Numbered from the stretch's first letter, positions 36,852 through 49,518 are shown. The stretch is DNA of 64,000 bases from Bigelowiella natans CCMP2755 (GCA_000320545.1 ADNK01000021.1:1-64000), one strand, 5' to 3'. The notes: generated by a model not told the origin, from the letters alone. Translations and numbers: made by a program.

Positions 36852-37131
36852 CTGACCCACTATCCAATAATAAAGAGAAAGAGGAAGAGGAAGAGGAAAA
36901 AGAAGAAGACAAAGAAGAAGAAGAAGAAGAAGAAGAAGAAGAAGGAGGAGAGGAAGAGAGAAGCCACATCCAATATAATGCTATTCGATAGAAAATAACT
37001 GCATTGTCCTCGACGTGCTTATCACCACCACCATCACACTGACACCCAAAATACATCTCTATTATTAATTAAGTTTACACTCTGGCTCGATGCAGTGCGC
37101 TTCGTTCCGGTCGTCAGCGTCTCTGCTCTGC

Positions 37132-37236
37132 TCATCGGAAACTTTCGAGGATAATAGCCATATTGCCCCAACAAAGGGGTGCAGCTAGCAATACTAAGCA
37201 GAGGAAAACGGGACGACATGTTAGAAAAGTAGCCAT
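37132..37236 (-). CDS. Short ORF with signal-peptide-like start
   Basis: A 34-codon frame beginning MATFLTCRPVFLCLVLLAAP and continuing LCWGN, a strong signal-peptide profile, then stopping at TGA. It may be the first exon of a small secreted protein whose remaining exons lie at 37131-37060, or an upstream exon of the aldo-keto reductase. I could not find a phase-compatible join to the AKR exon at 36851. Confidence 0.2.
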   Translation of the reverse strand: MATFLTCRPVFLCLVLLAAPLCWGNMAIILESFR

Positions 37237-37539
37237 TAGACCGCCCAACACGCTTCCATTGACCAGAATTCACCCGTACAGAGAACTTGCATCATTTACA
37301 AACACGAGAGAAAATTCATAATCACTGACCACAGTCCACATACGCAGAGGCCCCGCCAGGAGGGCACGAATCTTCGAAGGCGCCGCTGTGACAACGACGA
37401 CCACATGCTAGTCGTTTGCTCACACTACTCGGTGTGGGACGCTGCAGAGGAGGGTGCTCCAAACATGAAGAATAAATGGAACTTACTGAGAAACGCTTGG
37501 GACTTTTTATCAGCGACAACTATGTTATGATTGTCGCAG

Positions 37540-38140
37540 TCATTTCTGAGAAGAAAAAGCATTGGTCGTTAGGGCACGAAATCTGCTGAATGTCCACGCT
37601 GGTGGTGGGCTCTGGCCTGCATTGTTGAGTGCGTGTCATGCGATGCGCACGTTGTTGCCGGCGACTGCAGCTAATGGAATTGGGCATGGGAGCACAGATG
37701 CGTGCGCGCAGGTGCAATCGAACAACCTCAAAGTGTGAGACGGGTGCAATGAACAAGCCAAGTTTGTTCAACGGCGGTCACACTGATTGTGCAGCTGTGC
37801 AAAGCAGCGGCCACAGCGCATGAGCGCTGACGCTGTTTGTTTCAAGTGTCACATGCTGCATGCATTTTTTTGTGTCGATGTCGCGCATGAACCTCAGCCA
37901 TCTGCATCTTCTTGTCGATTCATCGCATCAGTGCCAGTCAATCGGTTCACACAGTTCACATCGGCATCGCTTTTCCGGTCCACGATGTTGCAGCTGCTGA
38001 TGAGTTGGTTTCGAAGTTGTCAATCGCATCATTGTGCAGCGCTGCGTTTGTTGATCGATTTCGATGAAGAAGCACTTAGCGCCGCATCGATACACGTGCG
38101 TCGCGTGTCTGTGAATGATGGACACGCACTGTGATGCAAC
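37540..38140. other. Compositionally distinct block (second)
   Basis: Same texture as 6880-7970: microsatellite-free, rich in TTG/CAA and TGC/GCA with CGATCG/TGCGCA, several frames open on both strands, no recognised protein. Flanks give no evidence of target-site duplication. Confidence 0.3.
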
Positions 38141-38899
38141 ACGTGCGATGCATCCTGCTGTTGCACATCCTAGCTGCTAGCATGTGTGTCATGTCACTGT
38201 GTCCGCCATGATCTAAACATGTGACTCTGCACTTTGTCGATCATTGTATGCTCTACCAATCAGCATGATCAGCTAGTGCCTGAAATGCGCATTTGTTTGT
38301 GCACGCGCACTAGCTAGGCGGGCCGGCCTAGCGGGCACTAGAAATCTAGATGCTGTCACGTCAGTCGATCGATCATATCAGCTTTCATTTATTTCATGTC
38401 ACACATCGGGGTGGCTACTAGGGCACACAGAGTGCCGATCGAACAGGTAGCACTAGATTGATCCAAGCAAGAGCCGCATCGTTGTAGCAACGCCGCTCAC
38501 TAGTGGTCCAGATGTCATTACTGTACATTGGCTAGCGCATCAAGACATGGAGATGTGTGTGCATACATGCGTACATAATTCTTGTTAACATTTAGCTGAC
38601 CTCATTGATATGCTCTTGTCCACATGCACGTGATGAACACCGAAATAGTAAACAATGTGTGCATGACAAATTCACTACACAACTTGGAACTCATAAAATG
38701 TTATATATTATTACAATCAATTTATCCTACCACCGCTGTGGATGTGCTTAGGCTACTTCACTACATATACTGCCTGATCTACACTGTGACCTTATGTGCA
38801 GATTTCATCCAAAATCTACCACGCTCCCTAATATTATTGTGCATAATTACTTAATCGATGCTACATCATGCAAAATATACAAATTGAAACATGCAAAAC
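38141..38899. other. Spacer downstream of coiled-coil gene
   Basis: No coding sequence recognised. Palindrome-rich (CTAGCTAG, GGCCGGCC near 38318, CGATCGATC near 38366, ACATGCATG-like), matching other intergenic spacers in the window. Confidence 0.5.
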
Positions 38900-40924
38900 T
38901 CACATTTTTTCCTCCTCTTCCTTCTTCGCCATATTTCTAATTTTGATTTGTTCTTGGAGAGCTTTTCTGTAACTATAGAAACGCAAGGCAATACAAATTT
39001 CATTTTAGTAAGAAACATGATTCGAATTTCAGTACAGGAAAATGATTGATCTTGGAGGTCTGTATCATATTACGCTAATCTCTCTCGGATTATTTTCTTT
39101 TTCTCAAGAGCAGCTTCAGACTTGAGCTGAGAATAAGCAAAATATTTTTCAAATCAGACGTGGCCGAGTTGCAAACATCGGTATTTTAATATTAACGGAA
39201 ACTACCTGTTTCTTAAGTTTGTCAATTTCATCCTGGTCTTGTTTCATCTTAGTTACAGTCTTTAATTTCGACATCTATTTTAGGATGGACCCAAGTTAAG
39301 ACTGTTAGTTAATTCTACGAGTCCTCTAGAATTTAGTTGAGACGAGAACCTTAGTACGTTGTTTCACTTGCTTATCAATATACTGTTTGGTCTCCATTGC
39401 AGATTTCTTTGCCTTCTCATTTCGCTTCCTCTCCTAGAAGTACATGGTATCAGATTTCTACTTTTTGAATCTTCCATCAATGATTGTGCACGTTAGCATA
39501 GAAATATAAAGCTGCTTTCTTTTGGGAATACTCACATCTTCGGCCCTCTGACGATCTTTAGCAATGCGTTCGGATTCTATTTTTGCCTGAGCAACATGTA
39601 CGTTAAAAATGTCTTTTTCACAATTACTCAATGTATTACCGCAGCTGCATCACTTTTCTCCCTAGCCTGAAAAGATTATCTGAATAAGACTTGCTGTTGG
39701 GGATGTGTTTGTGTTTGTATTGGGTAATCTTCGATATACCGCAGCAGTGTGCTTCTCATTATTTTTCATGATCGCCTTCATCCTTGCCAATCTGGCATCC
39801 TTCTCAGCTTTGCGACGCCTATCCTTCTCCTCTTCAAGTCTTATGTACTAAAGAAGACATTTCAATTAGCGTGAGAAATTTTACCTAATTTTTAGCAATT
39901 AAGTACCTCCTCTCGCATTCTTTTGTCCTTCAACGCTTCTGCCCTCAACTCGGCTGCTTTAATCTTTTGTTGTCTTGAATTCTCAGCCTTGAACTTCGCC
40001 ATAGCTCTCTTCTCCGCCTTTTTAACCTATTATTTAGAAGAAAGTGCTCAGAATATAATTTTACATGCATATAAGGCTGCATATATACATGATTTGACCT
40101 GCAATCTCTTCATCTTCTCGGCTTTCAAGTCTTCCTCGCATTTCTTTTTCTGCTCCATGGCGTATCTGATCACCATCATCATCAACAATACATCACCAGA
40201 TTTTATCAGTTAATGGTAGGTTTCGAAGGTTGTATCATGCTGCAATAACTTCAAGCAATTTACTTTTTCTGGGCCATGATTTCTGCATGTCTCCGAGCTT
40301 TGACAGATTTCAGTTGATCTTCACGTTCCTTTAATTGGGGAAGGATATCATGGTCTGTACGCAGTTGGAACTAGGCTTACGTGCTATCAGCTAGTGATAC
40401 CTTTTTGAGTTTCTGTAGCTGTTCCTTTTTCGCTGCCTTTTTCTTCTTCTCTTCTATCTTCCATTGTTTCACCTGATGTTTCAGCAGTGAGACTAGCAAA
40501 ACCTCCGGATATGAGTTAAAACCTTCTTCCGAAGCTCTTCAGCTTCTTGTTTGTCCTTGACAATCAATTCCTGAAGTAGATATCATGAATACAATAATCT
40601 GTAAGAGGAACAACCGGGCCAGGAGTTCAACAATCGACATACTCTTTGCTTTTCTTTAAGAAGTTTCGCCTGAGCCTCTAGTTCCTTCTTAGACTTCAGA
40701 ATTGCATCCTTTGATATAATTAGGGACAATTCGATTCGATCGTTAGAAATTTTCAGATACTATTAAATACATTTTATTCACCTTATTTCTTTGTATTCGA
40801 ACTTGGTCCTGATTTTTGCAAAACCACTTTCAGCTGAAATAGCAAAGAGGCACAAGAGGTCTTTCCTTACCTTGTACGCCATTTGATGCGTCATATCAAG
40901 CGCAACATACTTCTGCCCCGTGTT
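38900..40924 (-). CDS. Charged coiled-coil protein, axonemal/TPH-like type
   Basis: At least fourteen short exons, each opening after AG and closing at GT, encode almost uninterrupted Lys/Glu/Arg/Ala helix. Examples are 40924-about 40872 (TGQKYVALDMTHQMAYK), near 40800 (DQVRIQRNK), near 40690 (DAILKSKKELEAQAKLLKEK), near 40560 (ELIVKDKQEAEELRKK), near 40000 (KKAEKRAMAKFKAENSRQQK), near 39800 (EEEKDRRRKAEKDARLARMK), near 39400 (MSAMETKQYIDK-like) and the last near 38960 (YRKALQEQIKIRNMAKKEE), with stop at 38900. The 'ALQEQI' ending and spacing recall trichohyalin-plectin-homology proteins of flagellar doublets (MNS1/CFAP families); I cannot assign a member. Not every exon join was phase-checked, and 5' exons may lie beyond 40924. 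Consistent with a flagellated cell. Confidence 0.6.
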
Positions 40925-42392
40925 CTGAGACAAAATGTACATACATTATTCACACAAAGGAGGTTTATTGAGAGTCGTAAAATTATTTTTTTAGTGGCTC
41001 ATCTATCGGATTACGTGCATCTCAAACTCTCACTTCTATGATTCTATGTCTTCAGTCAGAACATGATATGAAGAATAAAAGGCTGAAAGAAGAAGCGATT
41101 AACTCCCAGAACTACTTCGCCCCCTTAAATCTACATCGATGTAGGAGGGGGTCAAGACCTGGGGGGCAGCCATCGTGCTTTTATTGCTACCAGACTTTTA
41201 AAACCCAATTTGCATACATATTCTAATAAAATCGTGGTGAAACTTAATCAGCGTCATGTAATTTCCTATTGTCGTAATCTTATTAATTCCGCCTTTACCA
41301 TGTGGTTGTTCGAAGATAATCGTTCTGAATCACAGCGAGGTTTTTCTCCTGCAGAATCCGTTAAACTATGCCTGTGCGACATCAAATTTAAAGGGACGCC
41401 CTTTCAATATATGTTCCATTTAGCCCGTTGTGAAAGCTTTATGTACAAATACAGACCAATTTCTTCAGAATTCGAAGGTGAGGTGAAGTACGTGAGCAGA
41501 AACCGGAATGTCCGTTACCTTCGCTCAATTGCCAAAAGTGAATGCATGGCATTTCAGATCTGTGACATAATTCTTTTTTTACAGATGTTGTCGTAGATCT
41601 AATTACGAACTCCGCCTAACCAGGTACAAGAGGTAATCGAATAATTCTTATCTTAAAAGCTTGATGAAGAGGCCACAATTTTCCACTGTAGGCCTAGATC
41701 CATGCTGTTTTGTATTTTTCAGATGGACCAAAATTTAGGGTAGTTTTGGCTACCCCTATCAAAAGATTTGAATGACTTGCAAAATTTTCCTCATTTGTCA
41801 GAACACATATAATTATGAAAATATCAGCACAACTTGTAGCATTGGACAACACTCATCAACCCCTTTTCTGGAACAAATTGCGGGATCCATATCTTATGGC
41901 ATTAATTATTCATGTTTTCCCTGAATTTCCATGTAGATTTCCTTAACAGTTCGATGCAAACTAATTCTGGAACGAGTTCATAGTCCAGATTCAGAGACAA
42001 AGTCTCAGACCCTACTATGTCGCGTTAAAGAATCAGTGTCTAAAGTTACTGAGAGACTACAAATTATACTTGTCGTATTTCAATAAGATCCTATGCGTCT
42101 TCAGCCTCGTGTTGATGCGTCGATCTCGTGGAAATAGCGACGGCATATCCGTTTCCAAGAATCTGATTAGTCTGAACTCGTTTTCACTTTACACTGCGAC
42201 ATAACTTATCGTATGTCGTACTAGGAAATTGTTGAACGTTGGTACAAGGACTTTTGGTGTCGCAGTTCGATAAGTTACACAAAGTGCCGACGATCTCTTC
42301 GGAATTCCCCCCAATAATTAAAACATCTGTGGAGGAGCAACCACAAGGGGTCTTGCAACTCCGTTGTTCTGAGTTGAAAAAAAAGTCGACAA
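40925..42392. other. Upstream region of coiled-coil and START genes; possible unrecognised exons
   Basis: Divergent interval. On the minus strand a piece near 41367-41302 (HSLTDSAGEKPRCDSERLSS) has acceptor and donor, and could be a 5' exon of the coiled-coil gene, but its phase did not join to its neighbours. A plus-strand frame 41210-41596 (128 codons) is open with no recognisable domain. Otherwise AT-rich non-coding. Confidence 0.3.
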
Positions 42393-43232
42393 ATGCTGGC
42401 ATCTCTGCGCCAGGCCCTCCCTTCCCTTCCGATTCGTTCCTCGAAAGGCGATGTGGAGGCCAAAGAAGAGGTAAGAGATAATGATGTATGTGGATAAATG
42501 TGAACATCTCTTATGGACTAAGGAATCTGTCGTCATCGTTGTCTTCGATAGGATCTTGTTCCGGAGGAGTTTGTTCAGCGTGTATTAAAGCGAAAGGTTG
42601 TTATATTAATCCACTCCTCTAAACATATAATGACAAATCGCACTTCAGAACGAATTGAATGAGCATTTGCGGAAGAATGACGCTGCGTTGAGGGTGCACA
42701 TCGAAGATCGTAAAAAGGTCATGTGAATCCCCATCACAGAGTTGATCCCCTGGCATTTATTGCGTGTTGACTTTATTTTCTTTTCCACCAGTGGGTATCT
42801 ATCTTGGAGAAGCATGGCTGCTCTGTCTTGTCTCTAAAGAACAAAGTCAATACACACTGCGAGTTCTTGACGGTAGGCTCAATTTAGTGCCATATGTCGA
42901 TGCTATTCAGGATTTCTTTTGGGTCTATGTTTTTTTTAGTCCTTAATTGTTGTTTGGTGTTCATTCGTATCCCAGGTCATAGAATACCCGTGGAGTCCTC
43001 ATGAAGTTTTCAGCTTTATTCGCACATTTGAGCATAGAACGACCTGGTAATATTTACTGATGGCTTCCCTCTTTCCTCTACCTCTATTCATGATATTTTA
43101 CTGAGGTACAATTAACTAATTACCATTTATTCAGGGATAAGAACGTGTCCAAGCACATTAGAGTCGCAGAAATTTGCATTGACAAAGATACTGATCTTGG
43201 TAATAAGCGATAGCATTCTCTCAAATAAGAAA

Positions 43233-43268
<36 letters not shown>

Positions 43269-43282
43269 ATGTGTATGAGAGA

Positions 43283-43321
<39 letters not shown>

Positions 43322-43546
43322 CTATCTGATTTGTTGTATTGAAGGGTCGGATCTAACATACACAAGAACAAAGCCTATTGCTCGCGGAGTTATCAGCGCA
43401 CGATCGTAAGCCCAATTTGTCCAATGGCAGAGTCTTCAAAGTAATTTTGATCGGCTTTGTACCTATTTACAGGTATTTAAACCTAAGGAAAGGCTACCTT
43501 GATGACAGCACAGGGTTAATAATTAAACCCCGTATTCAATATCCCA

Positions 43547-43592
<46 letters not shown>

Positions 43593-44571
43593 TATTTACA
43601 TAAATAATATTTTTTGTGTATAATATACATATACTTACTTTTATTTGTATATGTTCACAAACTCACACACACATATGCACATAAGTTTCCCCTTAAATCC
43701 CTTACATCCACACACCAGTTTCTTCGCGGTTCAACCTGATTGTGTAATGGATGGAATGTTATTTAACGTGTCGACTACAGGACCTTTGTAGAGAGCGCTG
43801 TGAGCGTTGAAGAATTGTTTGATGGAGTAATGAATTAGCACAATACACACTATTCTCAACTTTCACAACAATAAAATTGTTGTTCAATATGATTGCTCAT
43901 CATTGCTATTATAAATCTGACAATTTTTTTTTCCCTGTACATAGTGTCCAGAACGCGTCGACAATACACAGGCGGCAACAATGTTCTTCGGCTCGGGAGG
44001 ACTATTCGAACCGATTAATGGGTAATTGCACCAATATATTTACAGGGGAGTGTGCACCAAAGCAAAATTGTGTGGATTGTGCGGACGATTGGAAGTCGAG
44101 ATAGGATTTTGGGGAGTAAACAGCAACAACTGCATTAATCGCGATATTCAAGGCTTTCAAACTTAAAAATATTCGCAGGGGTAAGGGTTGCCGGATATCA
44201 TACCTAACGCTCACCGATCCTCGAGGCTGGTTACCTCATAAAGTTGTGAATAAGGTGTAAACACAAATTTGTGCACGCGCGAGCACACACACATAGACAT
44301 TTACAATACATTCAAATTTAAATTACTCACTCACTCACTCACTCACTCACTCACACCCATGCCCGCCCAGGCTACAAAGATGTTTTTTTCAATTTACGTA
44401 ATATTCTTCACATGATTTCATGTAAGTAATCTTATATATACTGTACCCCTTTTCCTTGTGCATTGAACGTATTCTTATCACCCACCCCAGGTCATGCCTA
44501 ACGAGCTAGCGCGCTATTTCAAGCTTATCAGGGACACTATAGCTTCGAAAAAGGTCAACACTATGATTTAA
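42393..44571 (+). CDS. START-domain lipid-transfer protein, 263 aa, 12 exons
   Basis: A StAR-related lipid-transfer protein likely to bind a sterol or phospholipid in a hydrophobic cavity. Exons in phase: 42393-42470, 42552-42596, 42649-42717, 42792-42872, 42976-43046, 43135-43199, 43345-43405, 43473-43514, 43781-43826, 43945-44021, 44179-44254, 44491-44571. The N-terminus (MLASLRQALPSLPIRSSK) is basic/hydroxylated and lacks acids, possibly an organelle presequence. Then comes a helix and the START fold: EYPWSPHEVFSFIRTFEHRT, WDKNVSKHIRVAEICIDKD, YTRTKPIARGVISAR, LTLTDPRGWLPHKVVNK, and the C-terminal helix NELARYFKLIRDTI. Length is near that of a lone START domain plus leader. TG, GA and AT microsatellites lie in introns 6 and 8. 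The start is the first Met after in-frame stops. Confidence 0.82.
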
Positions 44572-45920
44572 AGCTTATTTTTGTCTACGGTAAAAGGAAG
44601 ACGCCTGCCAAGCATTTGAAATAACATCAATGTATTCAAGAAAAGAGAAATTTTGTGCCGACATTATGCAAAAAATAAACTTTATGAACTGTTTACTCAG
44701 TATCCATTCCAAATGATTCCGATCAAGTATGAGGTCGGAGAGGAAACTCGGAAGGAAAAACAGGACGACAAAATATAAACAGCGCTAAGGCCAAAAAGTA
44801 GTGCCAAGTAACTTTGCGCCCCAGGGAAGAATGAATCTATTCATCCATAGCACGAAAGATACTCTCACTAACGTAACTGAATGTCAAACCTGTGGAATTG
44901 GTGACTAAAGAATTGTGATAAAGATTCAAACTACAGTAGCAACAAGCAAGCTTCTCGGCTCCTTCTTGCCTGATGTAATGTTAACCAGTAGCCATGTTAA
45001 CTGTTATCATTATAGATAGGAATGGTCAATTGCAGGTTGTAGCGAGAATGAAAAATCATTACAACAACTGCTATTCAATGTAAATTTGAAGTTACACAAA
45101 CAAACCATTGCGCATGATTAACAAACAAGTATTCACAAATTTACTCGCATTATATGAGTACTGGCGGCCATTAATGAGAGAAGGCATGTATTGACGTACA
45201 TGCTGTCACGTTTCCATTTTTGTCTTGATGCGAATCATTATTGTACATTTAACTTCGCATTATTGCAGATGGATGCGATGGTGGTGTTATAGTGTCTGCG
45301 TCGCTACATAGCATGCATGCATACGGGCGCCCGCATCTAGCCATATGCATGCTACTAACTAGGCCCACGCGTACTTGCTGCGCCAAATGTATAAATGGCT
45401 ATTGGCGCATGTGTATCGTATGCAGAAATTCGAAGCGGTCTTCAAGCATTACTTGAATAACGCATATGTCGTTTTCATTAACGTACGTACATAAGCAAAA
45501 ACATGTAGCATATAAGCACACTGTGTAATGAATGGAATATACTATTTCCATGGTTTTTGACACATATGTGAACATACATGCGGCTGCAATTACAACTATT
45601 ATAAACGCATGCAACATGGCAGCGCTTGGCATGTATGCTTGAAAGAGCAACCCCTATGCTACCTACTGTTTATTGCATCTAATAGTTACAATTTTAATGG
45701 ATTTAGTGGGATGCATACATGTGAACAGCCGTTGAATGAGATATTGTAATAATTCAGGATAAATCATTTTAGTAAATTTGAACATTATACTGTATCATTG
45801 CGCAAATGCGAAAATGTAGAAGGATTCCATACTTTTGCATGGCTACGTACTCATTAAAATTACTGTTGTAGGAACATTAAGTGTGGCTCCTTACACTGAT
45901 GGCAATGCAAGAGCTTTGTT
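44572..45920. other. Convergent 3'-3' spacer
   Basis: Between the START gene and ARF 3' ends. No coding sequence recognised. Includes GCATGCATGCAT near 45311, ATATGCATGC near 45344 and GTACGTAC near 45484. Confidence 0.6.
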
Positions 45921-46472
45921 CTAATCTTTTGTTCTTTTTTTCAGTGTGTTAGCTAGCCAGTCCATTCCATCCACTAGTCCCTGGCCAGAGGTAGCACATG
46001 CTCCTTGCACGTACCACTGACGATCTTGTAATTTATCCAGACCAAGTTCTTTCGCAAGCTGTTTTGTTGATAACGCCCTCGATAGATCTTGTTTATTAGC
46101 GTATACTAATACTGCGGCGTTCTTTAACTCATCTGTCTCGAGGGTTTTGTGCAGTTCTTCCCTCGCAGCATCCACCCTTTCGCGATCAGCGGAGTCGACG
46201 ACGAAGATAATGCCGTCTGTGTTTTCATAGTAGTGCCGCCATAGCGGCCTGATCTTGTCCTGTCCGCCGATGTCCCAGACTTGAAGATCGAGGTTTTTAT
46301 GTTCGATTCTTTCCACGTTGAAGCCTATCGTTGGAACTGTGGTAATCACCTCTCCAAGCTTAAGGTTGTATAGTACAGTTGTCTTCCCTGCGGCATCCAG
46401 TCCGACCATCACGACGCGAACGGTCTGATTTCCGAAGAGGCTGTTCCAGAGTTGGCTAATAGAGGCTCCCAT
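45921..46472 (-). CDS. ARF-family small GTPase, 183 aa, intronless
   Basis: Regulator of vesicle coat recruitment at Golgi-type membranes. A single uninterrupted frame with all G motifs: GLDAAGKTT (P-loop), PTIGFNVE (switch I), [16 protein letters not shown] (switch II), NKQD, and CATSG. Gly2 follows Met (MGASISQLW) and the N-terminal amphipathic helix is present, so myristoylation is expected. Identity pattern is ARF proper more than ARL. It is the only long intronless gene in a region where neighbours average one intron per about 80 coding bases, suggesting retroposition or an ancestral intronless copy. Divergent from the secreted-protein gene starting near 47034. Confidence 0.95.
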   Translation of the reverse strand: MGASISQLWNSLFGNQTVRVVMVGLDAAGKTTVLYNLKLGEVITTVPTIGFNVERIEHKNLDLQVWDIGGQDKIRPLWRHYYENTDGIIFVVDSADRERVDAAREELHKTLETDELKNAAVLVYANKQDLSRALSTKQLAKELGLDKLQDRQWYVQGACATSGQGLVDGMDWLANTLKKRTKD

Positions 46473-47033
46473 TGTTTTCTTTCTTCCTTCGAATGTGTGT
46501 AAACCCTTTTGAGTTGTGATGATGTGCCCTTCCCCTTCCGACGACGATCGAACGATTGGCTTCTTTCTGGCTTCCCAGGCGACAGCGTCTCCAGAGAAAG
46601 AACACAGGTGATTTTCGTGTTAATACGGCCGAATCGCTTTGTCGCATGTATTAAATATTCCTGCTCCTCTCGTGTATTTTTGGTCGTTTTCACCCGGTGA
46701 TTAGCACAGACGCGATGTTGGTGCAGAATGACATCATTTGCGGTGCTCGATGGCGCGATTCCTGTAACTTTTACCTAAACACGGCGAAGAAATCAGAAAA
46801 TTCCGTGAACAGTTTCGCTGACGGGAATGAAATAGTGCCGAATTACACGTCATTTTTTAATAGCGACATGAAATATAAAAAAGAAATTGGGAAATCCTAA
46901 ATCACTAATGCTTTCGCCATTTCGAATTTGAATTGCCAGAACCTCCACAGCGAGGGAGGAGGAGGAGGAGGAGCCCAGCCCATCTCCGGGTCTCAAAAAG
47001 TCCAGCTCGTCCCGGAGTTTTAACCGCCAAAGC
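46473..47033. promoter_or_regulatory. Divergent upstream region (ARF / secreted protein)
   Basis: A 561-base interval between divergent starts. It holds a GGA tract (46959-46973) and short open frames without recognisable products. The stretch 46590-46700 could carry a 5' untranslated exon of ARF. Promoter role inferred from position. Confidence 0.4.
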
Positions 47034-47718
47034 GTGAACGCGTCTAAAATCCTACATATTATGGTTCGGATTACTGCTCTGATCTTCATCATATGCTCTC
47101 CATTCGCAGCTGAGACTCTAGAAAAGGATTTCGCGCGCTTCGATGTTGTTGATTTAGCTAGTCCGCCGGCGCCACGGATACAGCTTCTGTCGATTCGGTA
47201 CCGACTTACGGGGTTTCAATGCACAGGAAAGGAACTAAGGCTGTATTGCAACAACCAGACTTATCCACTAGAACAACCCCGATTTGTAGATCTCGCGGCA
47301 AATCGATCGATTGATCAGTCAAGAGAAAGCTTCGCTCTCGCAGTGATATCAGCAATGGAATCGGGAATTTCCAATGGCACCTGCTTCTCTGCATACAAGA
47401 TATCACCCTTAGATCGATCCGTATTGTTGAAATCAAAGTGCAATTTGGAGGTTCTGCATCGTGCTCCTAGCCCGGGTGTTACGTCGCTGCTATTGCATAG
47501 AGATCACCACGCATTCGAAAGTAGAGAACGAATAAAAGTTGAGGACTCAGGTAAAAGAAAGCGTCGTGCAAGTCTGAAAGATGAGCATTCGGATCCAAAT
47601 TCGGCCTTTGCTGAAATTGCTGCGAAGATTGAAGCGAAACTTCAGTCCGGCGCGAGAACAGGGCAAATGTTTAGGTCTCATCTCATTTAGCATATGCTCT
47701 GCCTCTTTCCCCCCCTTC

Positions 47719-47772
<54 letters not shown>

Positions 47773-47858
47773 GTGTGTGTGTGTGTGTGCGCGCGCGCGC
47801 GCACAATTTACCTCCTTTCTAAATGAATATAGCATAGAAATACATACTGACTTGAATT

Positions 47859-47894
<36 letters not shown>

Positions 47895-48870
47895 CTCTGC
47901 TCAAAATAAACGTTGTCATCATCTTAGACAGGATTTGAAATTCATATTTTTATTTGTATGTTTGGAAACAGTATGTTGACCGACGAAAGCTTGTCCACGG
48001 TTCCTGGGATTCTGATCCAGTTGTACATGAAGATGGTCTCCCCTCAGGTCACGAAGGATCTCGTGAAAAAGGGGGCGAAAGGACTCTGGGGATTTTTAAA
48101 TATCGGAAAGTTTACAGATCACTGCATCTCTGCCTTCGACGCACAGATAACTTATTCTTTGATGAATGATGCTGCTGTCCACACGGCAAACGAAGCCCGT
48201 GTTATGTTGGAACCACAGCTAGGAGCTGCGCTGAACGCTACGCTGACCGATGCTTGGGTAGAAAATCTCGTCGGTCCTCTCACGAAGTCAGTCAGCAAGG
48301 CCCTTGCTGAGTCCAGTGAATCCATCCTCAAGACAGAACTCCTTCAACATGTCACGTCTCAAGTGACAGCTTCCTTCACGAGAACCGTCACTCGCACTCT
48401 GGGTCATGTGCTTGGCCGAGCCCTCTCAAGGAATCCGATAGATGACTACTACTGCTATTACTGTCGGGTGTGTGCCTACTACTTACTAGTTCTACTACTA
48501 GTAGTACTACTCATACTACTACTACTGCGTGTCGCTGCTCTTGTGGAGCAAATTATCAAAAAACTGATATCTAGCTTTCCCAATTGCTTTGCGTTTTTGT
48601 CTCTTATTACGCTCTGATGCGATGCCTGCCTGCTTTTTGTAGGAACACCAGATCTTCTGTGAAGCGTGTCAAAAAGGGGTGCAACATGGAGCAAACTACG
48701 ATCAAGCATCAACTGTATACGCCAATTACTATGGAAACTATTATGGTTCGATGTACAGTTCAGGAGGATACGCTAAATCATTCGTTAAGACTTATGAGGA
48801 GGGGGGAGAGAAAGCAGAGAAAGCTGGGTACTTGAAGAAACAGACTGGCTGCTTATATTGTAAAAAATAG
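47034..48870 (+). CDS. Secreted protein with Tyr-rich, two-CxxC tail, unidentified
   Basis: Three exons in phase: 47034-47674, 47972-48467, 48643-48870; 454 residues, or 445 from the Met at 47061. That second Met starts a clean signal peptide (MVRITALIFIICSPFAAE) and is the likelier start. The middle has four or more cysteines and a basic stretch (GKRKRRASLKDE, a possible processing site). The second exon is an alanine/leucine-rich helical region (LGAALNATLTDAWVENL, ESSESILKTELLQHVTSQV). The C-terminal exon joins to give DDYYCYYC then FCEACQKG, two CxxC pairs, followed by a Tyr/Gly-rich run (YANYYGNYYGSMYSSGGY) and a Lys-rich Cys-containing end (TGCLYCKK). No known family recognised. Probable extracellular or endomembrane role. 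Confidence 0.65.
47722..47803. repeat. Compound microsatellite polyC-(CT)n-(TG)n-(CG)n
   Basis: Runs of C, CT, TG and GC follow each other without spacer inside the first intron of the secreted-protein gene. Confidence 0.95.
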
Positions 48871-49518
48871 CACATCTAGCGTCATCGTGACAGAAAATTT
48901 ACTTATTAATTTAGCCCATTAACACGCATACTACTGCGCTTCGAATTTGCCAAAAAGATCATAGTACTTTGTATGGCCACAAATTATACAGTGGTCCTGT
49001 TGTGGCGACTGATGATGTATAGATGGGTCATGCAAACAGAGAAAGCAATTATTGAATTTGTTGGCTGTACATGCTGTTCCACTCTCACCTAACTCTGCGC
49101 GATCCTCATCAGCATCTGATAGAGCATGCCGTGTTGCTCTGGTGTACTAGATAGATACTAAAGCGCAACAATATTAGGGCAAGCGCTATCATAACAGCCA
49201 TATATAATAAGGCGCTACACTTGCCACTGTGACGGCAATGCATCTCCATCATCATGAGCATTTACTTTGTTGCGTGCTGACATGACTAGTAGTTGCTCGC
49301 ACCTTCTAGTCCATACTTTATATTTTCACAAGCAGGCGGCGCGCGCCTCAAAATTTAATTTATTTAGTCGGCACAATCGTCTCTGCAGGCGATATTAGAA
49401 ATTCAACATGGTCCTCCATACGCAACACTACGCACGTAGCTTTTGGCAGTTCAGCACTCAGTTGTTCGATCATCGCCTTATATAAAAGCTTTCTGCATGC
49501 CAGTAACTGGCTGCTCGC
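48871..49518. other. Convergent 3'-3' spacer
   Basis: No coding sequence recognised. Spacer with ACATGC, GCGCGC (49340) and TACGCAC motifs, like the other convergent spacers. Confidence 0.6.

Noticed and set aside
42239-42481. 80-codon plus-strand frame as first exon of the START gene
   Set aside because: It joins the next exon out of phase. The frame that does fit has stops upstream and begins at Met 42393.
44046-44104. Extra START-gene exon after TTTACAG at 44045
   Set aside because: Joining 44021 directly to 44179 restores the START fold (GKGCRISYLTLTDPRGW) in phase; the extra piece breaks it.
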